Below, piece by piece: positions 1-8,055 of a stretch of DNA of 27,024 bases (position 1 is the stretch's first letter; every line of letters begins with the position of its first letter). A program made the position numbers and the translations under genes. A model generated the notes under the pieces. That model was not told the DNA's origin. It ran no database searches and worked only from the letters and a program-made list of their open reading frames with translations. This DNA comes from DAOTTI01 sp034437795 (GTDB taxonomy: Bacteria; Chloroflexota; UBA11872; UBA12225): assembly GCA_034437795.1 (NCBI GenBank), contig DAOTTI010000076.1, positions 1-27,024 on the forward strand, written 5' to 3'.

Positions 1-200
1 GGGCAAAGCATCCGGATCAGCGGCGGCAGGGAGAGGAGGGATCTCACCCCCTTCGGCCGCGGGCGCGCCGCGCCACAACGACCTCACCCCTCGCGCGGAC
101 TATTCACCTGGCGGAGCCGTCACCCTCTCCCAAGCGGAGCCGTCACCCTCTACCATGGGGAGAGGTGACTTCTCGCTGGCCGTGGATCATGCTGGCGAGC
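1..200. other. Intergenic left edge, no gene seen
   Basis: No coding region is supported before the solute-binding-protein stop at 201. The stretch is GC-rich and repetitive, with short blocks such as ctcacccc and the repeat element at 111-183 described separately. Whatever lies beyond the left edge is unknown. Confidence 0.6.
111..183 (-). repeat. Intergenic repeat copy A with stem-loop
   Basis: A 21-bp sequence starting gcggagccgtcaccctct occurs at 111-131 and again at 135-155 with one difference. Read on the minus strand, 183-136 is a copy of a short element that begins acggccagcgag, contains an imperfect hairpin (cacctctcc pairing around ccatgg) and ends gacggctcc. Related copies lie at 8056-8103, 19333-19386 and 20981-21017. 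This copy sits about 20 nt beyond the stop of the solute-binding-protein gene at 201, in the same orientation, so it may help end transcription. There is no T tract. Confidence 0.6.
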
Positions 201-1577
201 CTACCGCCTCACTTCGTCCAGGGCCAGCTGCGCATCGCGCGCGGCCTCGGCGATCGCCTCCCGCGGCGCCTTGACGCCGTTCAGCACCTCATTCTGCATC
301 TTGGTCAGGGCGGCCGCCACCTTGTTCCAGGCCGGCGTCTGGGGCAGGGGCGCCATGATCTCCAGCGCCTTTTTGATCACGGTGTTCCAGTGCGGGTTGT
401 CCCGGCTGAAATCGGGGTCCTCATTGATCTTGATCGCCGGGCTGGGCCGGTTCTGCGCCTTGACGAACAGCCGGTTGCCGTCCCCCATGGTGATGAACTT
501 GAGCCACTCGAAGGCGGCGTCTACCTTGGTGGCGCCGGCGGGAATGGAGTAGAGCCACACCACGTCGGCCAGCGAGACCAGCTTCGCCTGGGGGTTCCGC
601 GCGTTATGGGGCAGCAGCGCGACCTGGTACTGGAAGCTCGGGTTATGGATCTCCTTCTCCCCCTTGATCTCGAAGAAGTGCCAGACCCCGCTGTTCCACA
701 TGCCCACCTTATTGGTGTAGAACGGCGCGCGGCTGCCACCGGTCCCCGGCACCGTGTGGGCGCTCATGAACGCCCCGCGGTTCTCATACTTGCCGTAAAG
801 CTGCTGGGCGGTGTTGAACATCCACTGGATCGTGTCCACCCCCTCGGGGCTGTTGAAGAGCACCCGCGTCGCATCGTCGGACAGGATCTTGGTGTTGTTC
901 TTGGCGGCGTAGTGAATAAAGGGGTTGGAGGGAAAGTCCATGCCAATGCGCTCGAATCCCCCCGGCCCGCTGCCGCGCTTGGTCAGCTTCTGGGCGGTGG
1001 CGACTAGGTCCTCCCAGTTCGCCGGCGGCTTGCTGGGATCGACGCCGCCTTCCTGTAGCACCTGCGTCGACATAAAGAGGTAGGGCGTGTCCCCGGCGGA
1101 GAGCTGCGGGAAGCCGATTACGTTACCGCGGTAGGTCGCCATCGTCACCAGTGCGGGGTAGAACGTCCTGGGCAGATCGATCTTGTCGCGCCTGGCCAGC
1201 TCATTCAGGCTCTTGAGCGAGCCGCGGGCGGCGTAATCGGCAGCGAAGGGAGACTGGACCATGAAGACGTCGGGCGGTGTGCCGGCGGCAATCTGGGTGG
1301 TGATCTTGCCCAGGTCCATGCCGCCGAGGCAGTTCTCGCCCCCGCTGCAGAAATATTGCTGCGCGTTGATCTTGATGTTGGGCTGCACCCTGGCGAAGGC
1401 GTCGATCTGCTGCTGGATCAGGGGCTCACGCACGCCCTCCCAGCGGTGCGCGAACTCGATAGTCACCACCTCCTTGAACTGGGCCGGCCCCGCCGATGGC
1501 CCCGTACCGCAGGCGGCCAGCGCGCCCGCCGCCGTGGCGGCAAGGGGAGCGCGCAACACGGTGCGTCGTGTCAACAT
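201..1577 (-). CDS. Tat-exported ABC sugar-binding lipoprotein (SBP1)
   Basis: This 458-residue protein is an extracellular solute-binding protein of the SBP_bac_1 (family 1, carbohydrate) type. It should capture a sugar-like ligand outside the membrane and hand it to an ABC permease. The N-terminus has a twin-arginine start (LTRRTVLRAP), a hydrophobic stretch and a lipobox LAAC with Cys23 as the predicted lipidated residue. Typical family blocks follow: IAAGTPPDVFMV near residue 95 and AAFEWLKF in the C-terminal third. The ATG at 1577 is preceded by aaggagg ten bases upstream. It lies 99 bp downstream of SBP2 on the same strand. The two share the late blocks (compare AAFEWLKF with AAWEWLKY) and are paralogues. 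No permease or ATPase gene is nearby. The ligand cannot be predicted. Confidence 0.93.
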   Translation of the reverse strand: MLTRRTVLRAPLAATAAGALAACGTGPSAGPAQFKEVVTIEFAHRWEGVREPLIQQQIDAFARVQPNIKINAQQYFCSGGENCLGGMDLGKITTQIAAGTPPDVFMVQSPFAADYAARGSLKSLNELARRDKIDLPRTFYPALVTMATYRGNVIGFPQLSAGDTPYLFMSTQVLQEGGVDPSKPPANWEDLVATAQKLTKRGSGPGGFERIGMDFPSNPFIHYAAKNNTKILSDDATRVLFNSPEGVDTIQWMFNTAQQLYGKYENRGAFMSAHTVPGTGGSRAPFYTNKVGMWNSGVWHFFEIKGEKEIHNPSFQYQVALLPHNARNPQAKLVSLADVVWLYSIPAGATKVDAAFEWLKFITMGDGNRLFVKAQNRPSPAIKINEDPDFSRDNPHWNTVIKKALEIMAPLPQTPAWNKVAAALTKMQNEVLNGVKAPREAIAEAARDAQLALDEVRR

Positions 1578-1655
1578 GGGCGTCGTTCCTCCTTAGCTGC
1601 TTCGCTGATTTGCTAGGTAGCCTCACTACTGCTCTACTGCCCGGCTGCGCTGCCG

Positions 1656-1676
1656 CCTGGCTCTTTGGCTGCCAGG
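1656..1676 (-). terminator. Stem-loop directly after SBP2 stop
   Basis: The arms cctggc (1656-1661) and gccagg (1671-1676) form a perfect 6-bp stem with a 9-nt loop, immediately after the TAA stop at 1677-1679. No T tract follows. It may be a 3' stabilising hairpin or a partial terminator between the two tandem solute-binding-protein genes. Confidence 0.4.
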
Positions 1677-3023
1677 TTACCTGGCGCCTCTCGACGCGAA
1701 GTACTGGTCCAGCAGCAGCTGCGCCTGCCTGGCGCCGTCGTCCAGGCCGTCCTTGACGCCCTGCCGGCCGGCGCCGATGTCGCCGGTCATCTTAGAGATG
1801 ACGTTGCGGATCTCCGGCCAGACGGGAGTGACCCCAGCCAGGGCCTGGTTGTGGAGGGTGTAGATGAGGACGTCGAAGTACGGGCTGGCCTGGCGGAACT
1901 CAGGCCGCTCATTGTGCTTCTTCACCGGCGTCGGCCGGCCTTGGGCGAGGAAGAACTTGAGATTGCCCTCGCCGGCGCAGGTGTACTTGAGCCACTCCCA
2001 GGCGGCGTCGGCGTTCCTGGCGCCCTGCGGCAGGCAGTAGCCCCAGCCCCCGTCGGAGAAGTTGAGCGATCTGGCCCGCGGGTTATGGCCATTGTGGGGG
2101 AAGTTGGCCGCGCCGTAGGGGAGGTCCGGCGCCAGCTGCTTGAGCTCGTAGAAGGCGAAGTAGACGCCGTTGTTGAGCATGGACAAGCGGCCGGAGGCGA
2201 AGGCCTGCGTCGGGCTGGCGCCGCCCAGGGCGTCACTGAGGCCGGACCGGCCGCCATAGAGGCGCTTCTCCAGGTCCACCTCGAACTGCATCGCCTCAAC
2301 GCCTTCGGGGCCATGCCAGGCCACGCGGCGCAGGTCCTGGCTAAAGAGCCGGCCGTTGTTGCACGAGAAGTACTGCGTCCACAGGCCGCCGGGCGTAAAC
2401 CCCAGGCGGCTGACGCTCGAGCCGCTGCGCTGCGTCAGGCGCTCGGCCACTGTAGCCAGCTCCTGCCACGTCCTGGGCGGCTTGTTCGGGTCCAGCCCCG
2501 CCTCGACGAAGTGGCTGCGGTTGTAATACAGGACGAAGTTGCCCCCGCCGGAGGCGAGGGGCAGGCCGAAGGCCTTGCCCTGCCACTGCTGTCCCTGCCA
2601 CTCGGCCTCATACCAGATGTCGGCCGGTTTCAGGCCGTCGCGCCGGATGGAGGCGTCCAGGGTCTGGAGCTGGCCCTTGTCGGCCATGGCCGGAAGCATG
2701 CGCCCGTGCACCATGATGCTATCCGGCGAGGTGCCGCCGGCGATGGCCGCGGTGTACTTGTCGTACATCGTCGCCTGCTGCACCAGGGTGTGGCGCACAG
2801 TGATCGCGGGGTAGAGCTGCTGGAAGTCACGGATCTGGTCGTGCATCAGCGCCTCGCGCGTGCCGTCCCAGACCGTCCAGGCCTCGACGGTGCCCTGGGG
2901 CTTTCCTGCGGGCCTGGTGGCAGGCGAGCCTGGCCCTGCGCTGGCGCAGGCGGCTGCCGCCGCGCCGGCTGTGGCCGTCGCCGCCAGCAGGTAGGTCCGG
3001 CGCGTCATGCTCATGTGTGGCAT
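1677..3023 (-). CDS. Tat-exported ABC sugar-binding protein (SBP2)
   Basis: This 448-residue protein is a family-1 extracellular solute-binding protein. A twin-arginine motif (SMTRRTYLLA) leads into an alanine-rich hydrophobic segment ending AAAAC at Cys26. The lipobox is weak, lacking Leu at -3, so lipid attachment is likely but not certain. The mature part begins near QGTVEAWTVWDGTRE and has the family blocks IAGGTSPDSIMVHG and AAWEWLKYTCAGEGN. The ATG at 3023 has aaggag six bases upstream; internal ATGs at codons 4 and 6 are alternatives. The gene begins 20 bp after the IclR stop, so regulator, SBP2 and SBP1 probably form one minus-strand operon. It is paralogous to SBP1, consistent with an old tandem duplication. 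Confidence 0.93.
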   Translation of the reverse strand: MPHMSMTRRTYLLAATATAGAAAAACASAGPGSPATRPAGKPQGTVEAWTVWDGTREALMHDQIRDFQQLYPAITVRHTLVQQATMYDKYTAAIAGGTSPDSIMVHGRMLPAMADKGQLQTLDASIRRDGLKPADIWYEAEWQGQQWQGKAFGLPLASGGGNFVLYYNRSHFVEAGLDPNKPPRTWQELATVAERLTQRSGSSVSRLGFTPGGLWTQYFSCNNGRLFSQDLRRVAWHGPEGVEAMQFEVDLEKRLYGGRSGLSDALGGASPTQAFASGRLSMLNNGVYFAFYELKQLAPDLPYGAANFPHNGHNPRARSLNFSDGGWGYCLPQGARNADAAWEWLKYTCAGEGNLKFFLAQGRPTPVKKHNERPEFRQASPYFDVLIYTLHNQALAGVTPVWPEIRNVISKMTGDIGAGRQGVKDGLDDGARQAQLLLDQYFASRGAR

Positions 3024-3043
3024 TGGGTCTCCTTAACTCCGGT

Positions 3044-3997
3044 TCAAGGCTGGGGCTCTTCCTGGGGCGGTCTCCGTAGAGCGTGGCCGGTGTACCGGCC
3101 AGAATGGTTCAACTGCTGGGAGGGCCCCCCCGAGGCGCTGAGCATGGGGGCGCTGACGTAACCCAGCCGGCTAGAGATGTGGTCGGCGCACTCGATGGCC
3201 AGGCGCGCCAGTTCCGGCTCCCGCTCCAGGAGGCGCATCGCGCTCAAAGGCCCTGAGAGGCTCATGGCGGCGACCACGCGGCCGCTCCGGTTTCGAATGG
3301 GGGCGGCGACGCAGGCCCGCCCGAAGGCCAGCTCTTCGCACTCGACGGCGTAGCCGCGGCGTACGACGCACTCGAGCTCCGCTTCCAATGCCGGCCGCGC
3401 GGTGATGGTGTGGGGCGTGTACGCCGGCAGCGGCAGCACGTCCAGGATTGCCTGGCGCTGGTCGACGGGGAGGTGGGCGAGTAGGACCTTGCCCATGGCA
3501 GTGGCGTGGAGCGGATTGCGCCGGCCAATGAGGGTGTAGGTGCGGGGGGCCTTGGCCCCATCGAAGTGGGCCAGGTAGAAGATGCCCCAATCAGCCGGAC
3601 CGTAGCGGCGCAGGACGGAGAGGTTGGCGCCCAGGCCGGTGGCGGCCGAGACGTCGTGGAGGTCGGCCAGCGCCTGCCGGCGCAGCTCGTTGTCGTTCAG
3701 GGCGACGCCGCCGAGGCGGATGACCTCTGCGCCGAGCCGGTAGCGGCCGGTGTGGTCATCCTTGGCGACGTAGCCCAGCGCCTCCAGGGTAGCCAGCAGG
3801 CGCGAGACGGTGCTCTGGCCGAGGCCGAGCCGCGCGCTGGCGTCCGCCACGCGCAGCGCCGGCGTCTCATCCGTGAAGAGCGACAGGATGGAGAGGGCCC
3901 GCTCCACGCTCTGGGTGAGGGAGCCTTCGCTGGCGGAGCTGGTCCCACTGCGCCCGTTGTGCGCGGCGCTGATCGATCTGGTGGCCTGCATGGCCAC
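3044..3997 (-). CDS. IclR-family transcriptional regulator
   Basis: This 317-residue protein has the IclR layout. An N-terminal winged helix-turn-helix spans about residues 28-95 (LTQSVERALSILSLF, then LGLGQSTVSRLLATLEALGY and GRYRLG). The C-terminal effector domain contains HATAMGKVLLAHLP and ELAFGRACVAAPIRN. Most family members are 250-270 residues; here there are about 25 extra residues at the N-terminus and a proline/glutamine-rich tail of about 30. The start is a GTG at 3997 or an ATG two codons later at 3991; ggtag lies about 9 nt before the ATG. The gene is divergent from the enolase-superfamily gene and leads the two SBP genes, so it probably controls both sides in response to a small organic ligand. 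Confidence 0.93.
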   Translation of the reverse strand: MAMQATRSISAAHNGRSGTSSASEGSLTQSVERALSILSLFTDETPALRVADASARLGLGQSTVSRLLATLEALGYVAKDDHTGRYRLGAEVIRLGGVALNDNELRRQALADLHDVSAATGLGANLSVLRRYGPADWGIFYLAHFDGAKAPRTYTLIGRRNPLHATAMGKVLLAHLPVDQRQAILDVLPLPAYTPHTITARPALEAELECVVRRGYAVECEELAFGRACVAAPIRNRSGRVVAAMSLSGPLSAMRLLEREPELARLAIECADHISSRLGYVSAPMLSASGGPSQQLNHSGRYTGHALRRPPQEEPQP

Positions 3998-4018
3998 ATG
4001 CTACCATACGGATCATCT

Positions 4019-4033
4019 TTGCACCATCTGCAA
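4019..4033. promoter_or_regulatory. Candidate operator palindrome in divergent promoter
   Basis: The 15-bp sequence ttgcaccatctgcaa has perfect 5-bp inverted arms around a 5-nt centre. It lies in the 67-bp gap between the IclR gene (start 3997) and the enolase-superfamily gene (start 4065). IclR proteins commonly bind short palindromes in such divergent gaps. A possible -10-like taccat lies at 4002-4007, but no clear -35 box was seen. Assignment to this regulator is inference. Confidence 0.35.
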
Positions 4034-4064
4034 GCTCAATGCGGTGGCGGGGAGGACCAGAGCC

Positions 4065-5273
4065 ATGAAGATCGCCCGCGTGGAGTCGTTCCGGCTGGCC
4101 GCTCAGCGCGATTACGAAGGCAGCGCCGGCCTGCGGCCGGCCACGGTGGCCGGTGGCGCGACCCGCCCGATGGCGCTCAACGTCAACACCGGGCGCCACC
4201 TGTGCGTCTACCCCGCGCAGGCGGAGGCGCTGCTGGTCCGCATCGTCACCGATGACGGCCTGGTGGGCTGGGGTGAGGCGCACGCGCCGCCCATCCCGCG
4301 CGTGGCGCAGGCGCTCATCGCCGACCTCATGGCGCCGCAGCTGGTCGGCCGCGATCCGCTGGCCATCGATGCCATCTGGGATGCGCTCTACGCCAGCATG
4401 CGCCTGCGGGGCTACAGCACCGGCGTGATGCTGGAGGCGCTGGCGGGCGTGGACATCGCCCTGTGGGACCTCGCCGGCAAGGCGCTGGGGCAGCCGGTCT
4501 CTACGCTGCTCGGCGGGCCCTACCGGACGCGTATCCCCTGCTACCTGTCCGGCGTGCCGGGGCGCACGGTGGAGGAGCGCATCCGCTCGGCGATGCAGTT
4601 TGTGGCGATGGGCTTCACCGCCATCAAGACGTCTGTCGGCCGCGCGCCGCTGGATGAGGACCTGGAGGCGGTGGAGGCGATCATTGCGGCGGTGCAGGGC
4701 AAGGCGAATGTGCTGGTGGACGCGCACGGCGTCTACGACGCCCGCTCGGCCGTGGTCGCCGGCCGTCGCCTGGAGCGCGCCGGCGCCGGCTGGCTGGAGG
4801 ACCCCCTGCCGCCGGAGGACGTGGACGGCTACGTCGCGCTCTGCGCCGCCCTGGACATGCCCGTCGCCAGCGGCGAGACGGAGTGCACCCGCTGGCAGTT
4901 CAATGAGAAGCTGCGCCGCAAGGCGGCCGACGTGATCTTGCCGGACGTCTGCCGCGCGGGCGGCATCAGTGAAGGACGGAAGATCGCCCTGGTGGCGGAC
5001 CTGTACCACACGCCCTGGTGCGTGCACGCCAGCATCAGCACGGCGGTGCATCTGGCCGCCGGCCTGCACCTGGCGGCAGCCACGCCCAACTTCCTGCTCT
5101 GCGAGTACCCCCAGTCGTTCCGCACCAGCCCCCTGGGCAACGCCCTCCTGGCCGAGCCGATCCGATACGTCGATGGGCATCTGGAGCTGCCGTCCGGACC
5201 AGGGCTGGGGATCACCTTCGACGAGGAGACGCTCAAGGCGCACAGCCTCGACCCCTACGAGCCGGTAGCGTAG
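4065..5273 (+). CDS. Enolase-superfamily (mandelate racemase subgroup) enzyme
   Basis: This 402-residue protein is an enolase-superfamily enzyme of the mandelate racemase type. Such enzymes use Mg2+ to abstract the proton alpha to a carboxylate, usually dehydrating or racemising sugar acids. The metal ligands are visible as Asp219 (VLVDAHG), Glu245 (WLEDP) and Glu271 (ASGETE). The His-Asp dyad is Asp294 (LPDVCRAGG) with His321 (CVHASIST). At the other catalytic position the usual KxK is KTS (Lys188, Ser190), so the second lysine is missing. The ATG at 4065 has ggagg nine bases upstream; the open frame extends further upstream into the IclR gene but without support. It is divergent from the IclR gene and leads the plus-strand set with the PhyH and GMC genes. 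Its exact substrate is unknown. Confidence 0.92.
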   Translation: MKIARVESFRLAAQRDYEGSAGLRPATVAGGATRPMALNVNTGRHLCVYPAQAEALLVRIVTDDGLVGWGEAHAPPIPRVAQALIADLMAPQLVGRDPLAIDAIWDALYASMRLRGYSTGVMLEALAGVDIALWDLAGKALGQPVSTLLGGPYRTRIPCYLSGVPGRTVEERIRSAMQFVAMGFTAIKTSVGRAPLDEDLEAVEAIIAAVQGKANVLVDAHGVYDARSAVVAGRRLERAGAGWLEDPLPPEDVDGYVALCAALDMPVASGETECTRWQFNEKLRRKAADVILPDVCRAGGISEGRKIALVADLYHTPWCVHASISTAVHLAAGLHLAAATPNFLLCEYPQSFRTSPLGNALLAEPIRYVDGHLELPSGPGLGITFDEETLKAHSLDPYEPVA

Positions 5274-5303
5274 GCGCCGTAGCGCAGGGAGGAGAGGACG
5301 GAC

Positions 5304-5340
5304 CTCACCCCCTAGCCCCCTCTCCGACACGGAGAAGGGG
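5304..5340 (+). terminator. Terminator-like hairpin after enolase gene
   Basis: After the block ctcaccccctagccccc, the sequence ctctccgacacggagaa forms a hairpin (ctccg / cggag with flanking C and G runs) about 40 bp downstream of the stop at 5273. It resembles the GC-rich repeats at other 3' ends in this window. No T tract follows. Confidence 0.4.
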
Positions 5341-5463
5341 ACGCCGGCCATGGCCTGGCGGTATCCGCAATGTTGGGCACGCCACCTGGCCTGCCACCGG
5401 TTGCGCCGGCTGTGGCGGCGCGGCTACAGTCGGTCCTGATTTCTGAGCCTGGAGATGGACGGC

Positions 5464-6297
5464 ATGGTCGCACCCAGCATCCCCCGTGTCCTGACGGACG
5501 AGCAGGTGGCGCACTTCCACGAGCAGGGCTACGTCCTGGTCAAGGGCGTGCTCACGCGCGAGGAGGCGGAACGTTACCGGTGGATCATCCTGAACATGGT
5601 CCCACGGGACCTGACCATCCCTGCCCACTGGCACGCCAATGCCGGCCGCATCAAGCCCATGCGCGAGGACGGCAAGCAGAGCTTCGAGACGCCCGAGCTG
5701 CTTCCGCTGCTGTTCAACGAGAAGCTCTATGCCGCGGCGGTGCAGCTGCTGGGCGACCATCGGCTGCGTGCGTTCGACGCCTCGCTGGGCATCACCATCC
5801 GCAATGACGCCAGCCGGGACAACATCCTCTCCCAGACGCCGCACCTGGACTGCTCCGTGCCGGTGGACACGCCCTTCCTGTGTACCCCGGAGGAGGTCCA
5901 GGTGGGCGGCTGCTACTACTTCACCGACGTGCTGCCGGCCGGCGGCGGGATCCACGTCATGCCGGGCGGGCACCGGTGGGTGGAGCGGGTGGTACGCGAG
6001 CACGGCGGTGGGCTTTCGGGCCGGCAGCTGTTCAACAACTGGAAGCGCATCCCCGACGTCAAGACGGTGGAGGTCACCGGCGAGGCAGGCGACTTCGCCA
6101 TGCTGCACCATCTGATGCCCCACGCGGCCTCCCACAACCGCCGGCCTACGGCGCGGGTGGCACAGTTCACGCGCTTCACCCGCTTCGACCACCCGCACTA
6201 CCCGCTCACGCCCGCGGAGCCAGGCCGCTGGAGCCCCGAGCAGCTGGCGGTGATGACCCCGCTGGGCCGCCGGCTGCTGGGCGTCGACCCCTGGTAG
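5464..6297 (+). CDS. Phytanoyl-CoA dioxygenase (PhyH) family protein
   Basis: This protein of 277 residues belongs to the PhyH branch of Fe(II)/2-oxoglutarate-dependent dioxygenases, which hydroxylate small organic substrates. The iron-binding facial triad is visible: His127-x-Asp129 in TPHLDCS, and a distal His220 in HLMPHAAS. Arg231 in RPTARVAQF is the likely 2-oxoglutarate anchor. The fold-typical GDFAMLHH strand and DVLPAGGGIHVMPGGH loop are present. I prefer the ATG at 5464, because ggag at 5451-5454 gives 9-nt spacing; an ATG at 5455 directly abuts that ggag and would add three residues. It lies between the enolase-superfamily and GMC genes on the same strand, which suggests joint catabolism of one compound class. 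The substrate is unknown. Confidence 0.9.
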   Translation: MVAPSIPRVLTDEQVAHFHEQGYVLVKGVLTREEAERYRWIILNMVPRDLTIPAHWHANAGRIKPMREDGKQSFETPELLPLLFNEKLYAAAVQLLGDHRLRAFDASLGITIRNDASRDNILSQTPHLDCSVPVDTPFLCTPEEVQVGGCYYFTDVLPAGGGIHVMPGGHRWVERVVREHGGGLSGRQLFNNWKRIPDVKTVEVTGEAGDFAMLHHLMPHAASHNRRPTARVAQFTRFTRFDHPHYPLTPAEPGRWSPEQLAVMTPLGRRLLGVDPW

Positions 6298-6389
6298 GCG
6301 ATTCCCGACTAAAGGGAACACCGGTACGAGCGCGGCGCGCGGCGCCTTCCATCGCCCCACCGGGTGCGAGCCAGAGGTCCGCGGCAGAG

Positions 6390-6433
6390 GGGGAGGACGG
6401 TATAGCCAGGGGATACGACGTGATCATGGTCGA
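6390..6433 (+). repeat. Duplicated GMC start region with ATA in place of ATG
   Basis: The 44 bases at 6390-6433 match 6451-6494 with about five differences. The matching part covers the ribosome-binding site (ggggagga), the start codon and the first codons of the GMC gene. In the upstream copy the start codon is ATA (6402-6404) and the next codons read ARGYDVIMVE, nearly the same as the real start AKGYDVIIVG. Nested inside, gatcatggtcgag is repeated at 6422-6434 and 6439-6451. The 61-bp offset puts the upstream copy out of frame with the gene. It is a partial tandem duplication and probably not translated. Confidence 0.85.
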
Positions 6434-6462
6434 GACGCGATCATGGTCGAGGGGAGGACAGT

Positions 6463-8016
6463 ATGGCCAAGGGATACGACGTGATCATCGTCGGCGCGGG
6501 ATCGGCCGGCGCCATCCTGGCGGCGCGGCTCTCCGAAGATCCGCACCGGTCGGTGCTGCTCCTGGAGGCGGGGCCGGACTACCTCGGCCTGGACACGCTG
6601 CCGCCGAAGCTGAAGTACGGCCTGACCACCGCCGCTGACATTACGCCCAGCGACCACGACTGGCGCTTTATTGGTCGGGCGACGGCGCAGGCGGGGCCAA
6701 TGCTGGTCCCCCGCGGCAAGGTGACCGGCGGCTCGAGCGCAGTCAACGGCCAGATCTTCCTGCGCGGCATCCCTGAGGACTTCGAGGCCTGGGCCGCCAC
6801 CGGCAACACGGAGTGGGGCTTCGAGCAGATCCTCCCCTCCTTCCGCCGGCTGGAGCGCGACCTCGACTTTCACGATCCCTACCATGGCACGTCTGGGCCC
6901 ATTCCAGTGCGCCGTGACCCGCCCAGCGCGTGGCTGCCGCCCCAGCGCGCTTTCCACGAGGCCTGTCTAGCGGCGGACTTCCCGGACTGCCCCGATCACA
7001 ACGCCCCCACTGTGTCCGGCGCCGGCCCGACGCCGATGAACACGCTGAACGGCATCCGCTGGGGGACTAACGTCGCCTACCTCGATCCCGCGCGCCACCG
7101 CCTCAACCTGACCATCAGGGCGCACTGCTTCGTCCAGCGCGTGCTCTTCGATGGGCGCCGCGCCGTCGGGGTGGAGGTCCGTAGCGGGAACGAGCTGTTT
7201 ACCGTCTACGGGGACGAGATCGTCCTCAGCGCGGGGGCGATCGGCTCGCCCCACCTGCTGCTGCTCTCCGGCGTTGGCCCGGCCGGCCAGCTACGCGCGG
7301 CCGGCGTGCCGGTGCGGCTGGACCTGCCCGGGGTCGGGCAGAACTTGCGCGACCACCCCCACGTCTACGCCACGTGGCGCCCCAGGTTCGGCTACCCGAT
7401 GGACCCCGACCTGCCCCGCTACCAGACCCTCCTGCGCTATACGGCGCCGGGCTCATCGCTGCGCAACGATATGCAGATCCTGATGGTGTCCTTTGCCACC
7501 GCGCGCGTCGACCGCGGCGGCGATGGGCGTACGCCGGTGGGCATCACGATCCAGCCGGTGCTGAACCTGGCCCTGAGCCAGGGGGAGCTGCGCCTGCAGT
7601 CGGCCGACCCGACGATCCAGCCGCTGCTCGACTTCAACTTCCTGGCGGAGCCATTCGACCGCCAGCGGCTCCGTGACGCGCTGCGCCTCTGCCTCCGGCT
7701 GGCCGAGCATCCCGCGTTCCACGACATCCTGGGGCCCCGCCTGGCGCCCAGTGACGACGATCTGGCCACGGATGCCACCCTGGACGCCTGGATGCTGCGG
7801 GAGGTGACCACGACCAACCACATCTCGGGCACGTGCAAGATGGGCCCGGCGACCGATCCGCTGGCGGTGGTGGACCAGCACGGCCGCGTGCACGGCCTGG
7901 AGCGGCTGCGCGTCGTCGACGCGTCGATCATGCCCGACTGCGTGCGCGCCAACACCAACGCCACCACCATGATGATCGGGGAACGGCTGGCCGGCCTGAT
8001 GGCACGTGGAGAGTGA
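6463..8016 (+). CDS. GMC-family FAD-dependent oxidoreductase
   Basis: This 517-residue flavoprotein belongs to the glucose-methanol-choline oxidoreductase family, which oxidises alcohol groups of sugars, choline or related polyols. The FAD-binding motif VGAGSAG is at residues 10-16, with the ribose-binding acid Glu35 in LLLEAG. GMC signature 1 appears as GKVTGGSSAVNGQIF and signature 2 as GAIGSPHLLLLSGVGP. The catalytic His lies in NHISGTCKMG near the C-terminus, partnered by Asn in ANTNATTMMIGERLAG. There is no signal peptide, so the enzyme is cytoplasmic, more like choline or polyol dehydrogenases than secreted oxidases. ATG at 6463 follows ggggagga. The region just upstream carries a broken duplicate of this start. 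Confidence 0.95.
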   Translation: MAKGYDVIIVGAGSAGAILAARLSEDPHRSVLLLEAGPDYLGLDTLPPKLKYGLTTAADITPSDHDWRFIGRATAQAGPMLVPRGKVTGGSSAVNGQIFLRGIPEDFEAWAATGNTEWGFEQILPSFRRLERDLDFHDPYHGTSGPIPVRRDPPSAWLPPQRAFHEACLAADFPDCPDHNAPTVSGAGPTPMNTLNGIRWGTNVAYLDPARHRLNLTIRAHCFVQRVLFDGRRAVGVEVRSGNELFTVYGDEIVLSAGAIGSPHLLLLSGVGPAGQLRAAGVPVRLDLPGVGQNLRDHPHVYATWRPRFGYPMDPDLPRYQTLLRYTAPGSSLRNDMQILMVSFATARVDRGGDGRTPVGITIQPVLNLALSQGELRLQSADPTIQPLLDFNFLAEPFDRQRLRDALRLCLRLAEHPAFHDILGPRLAPSDDDLATDATLDAWMLREVTTTNHISGTCKMGPATDPLAVVDQHGRVHGLERLRVVDASIMPDCVRANTNATTMMIGERLAGLMARGE

Positions 8017-8055
8017 GTGTCCTTGGCCGCATCGGCGGGCTCGCCTGGGGTATTT

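Noticed and set aside
1665..3161. Long plus-strand open frame opposite SBP2
   Set aside because: It is the high-GC antisense shadow of a clear solute-binding-protein gene, has no recognisable domain, and is rich in Arg, Ala and Gly.
3867..5351. Long minus-strand open frame opposite the enolase-superfamily gene
   Set aside because: Antisense shadow with low-complexity composition; the plus-strand product has all catalytic motifs of its family.
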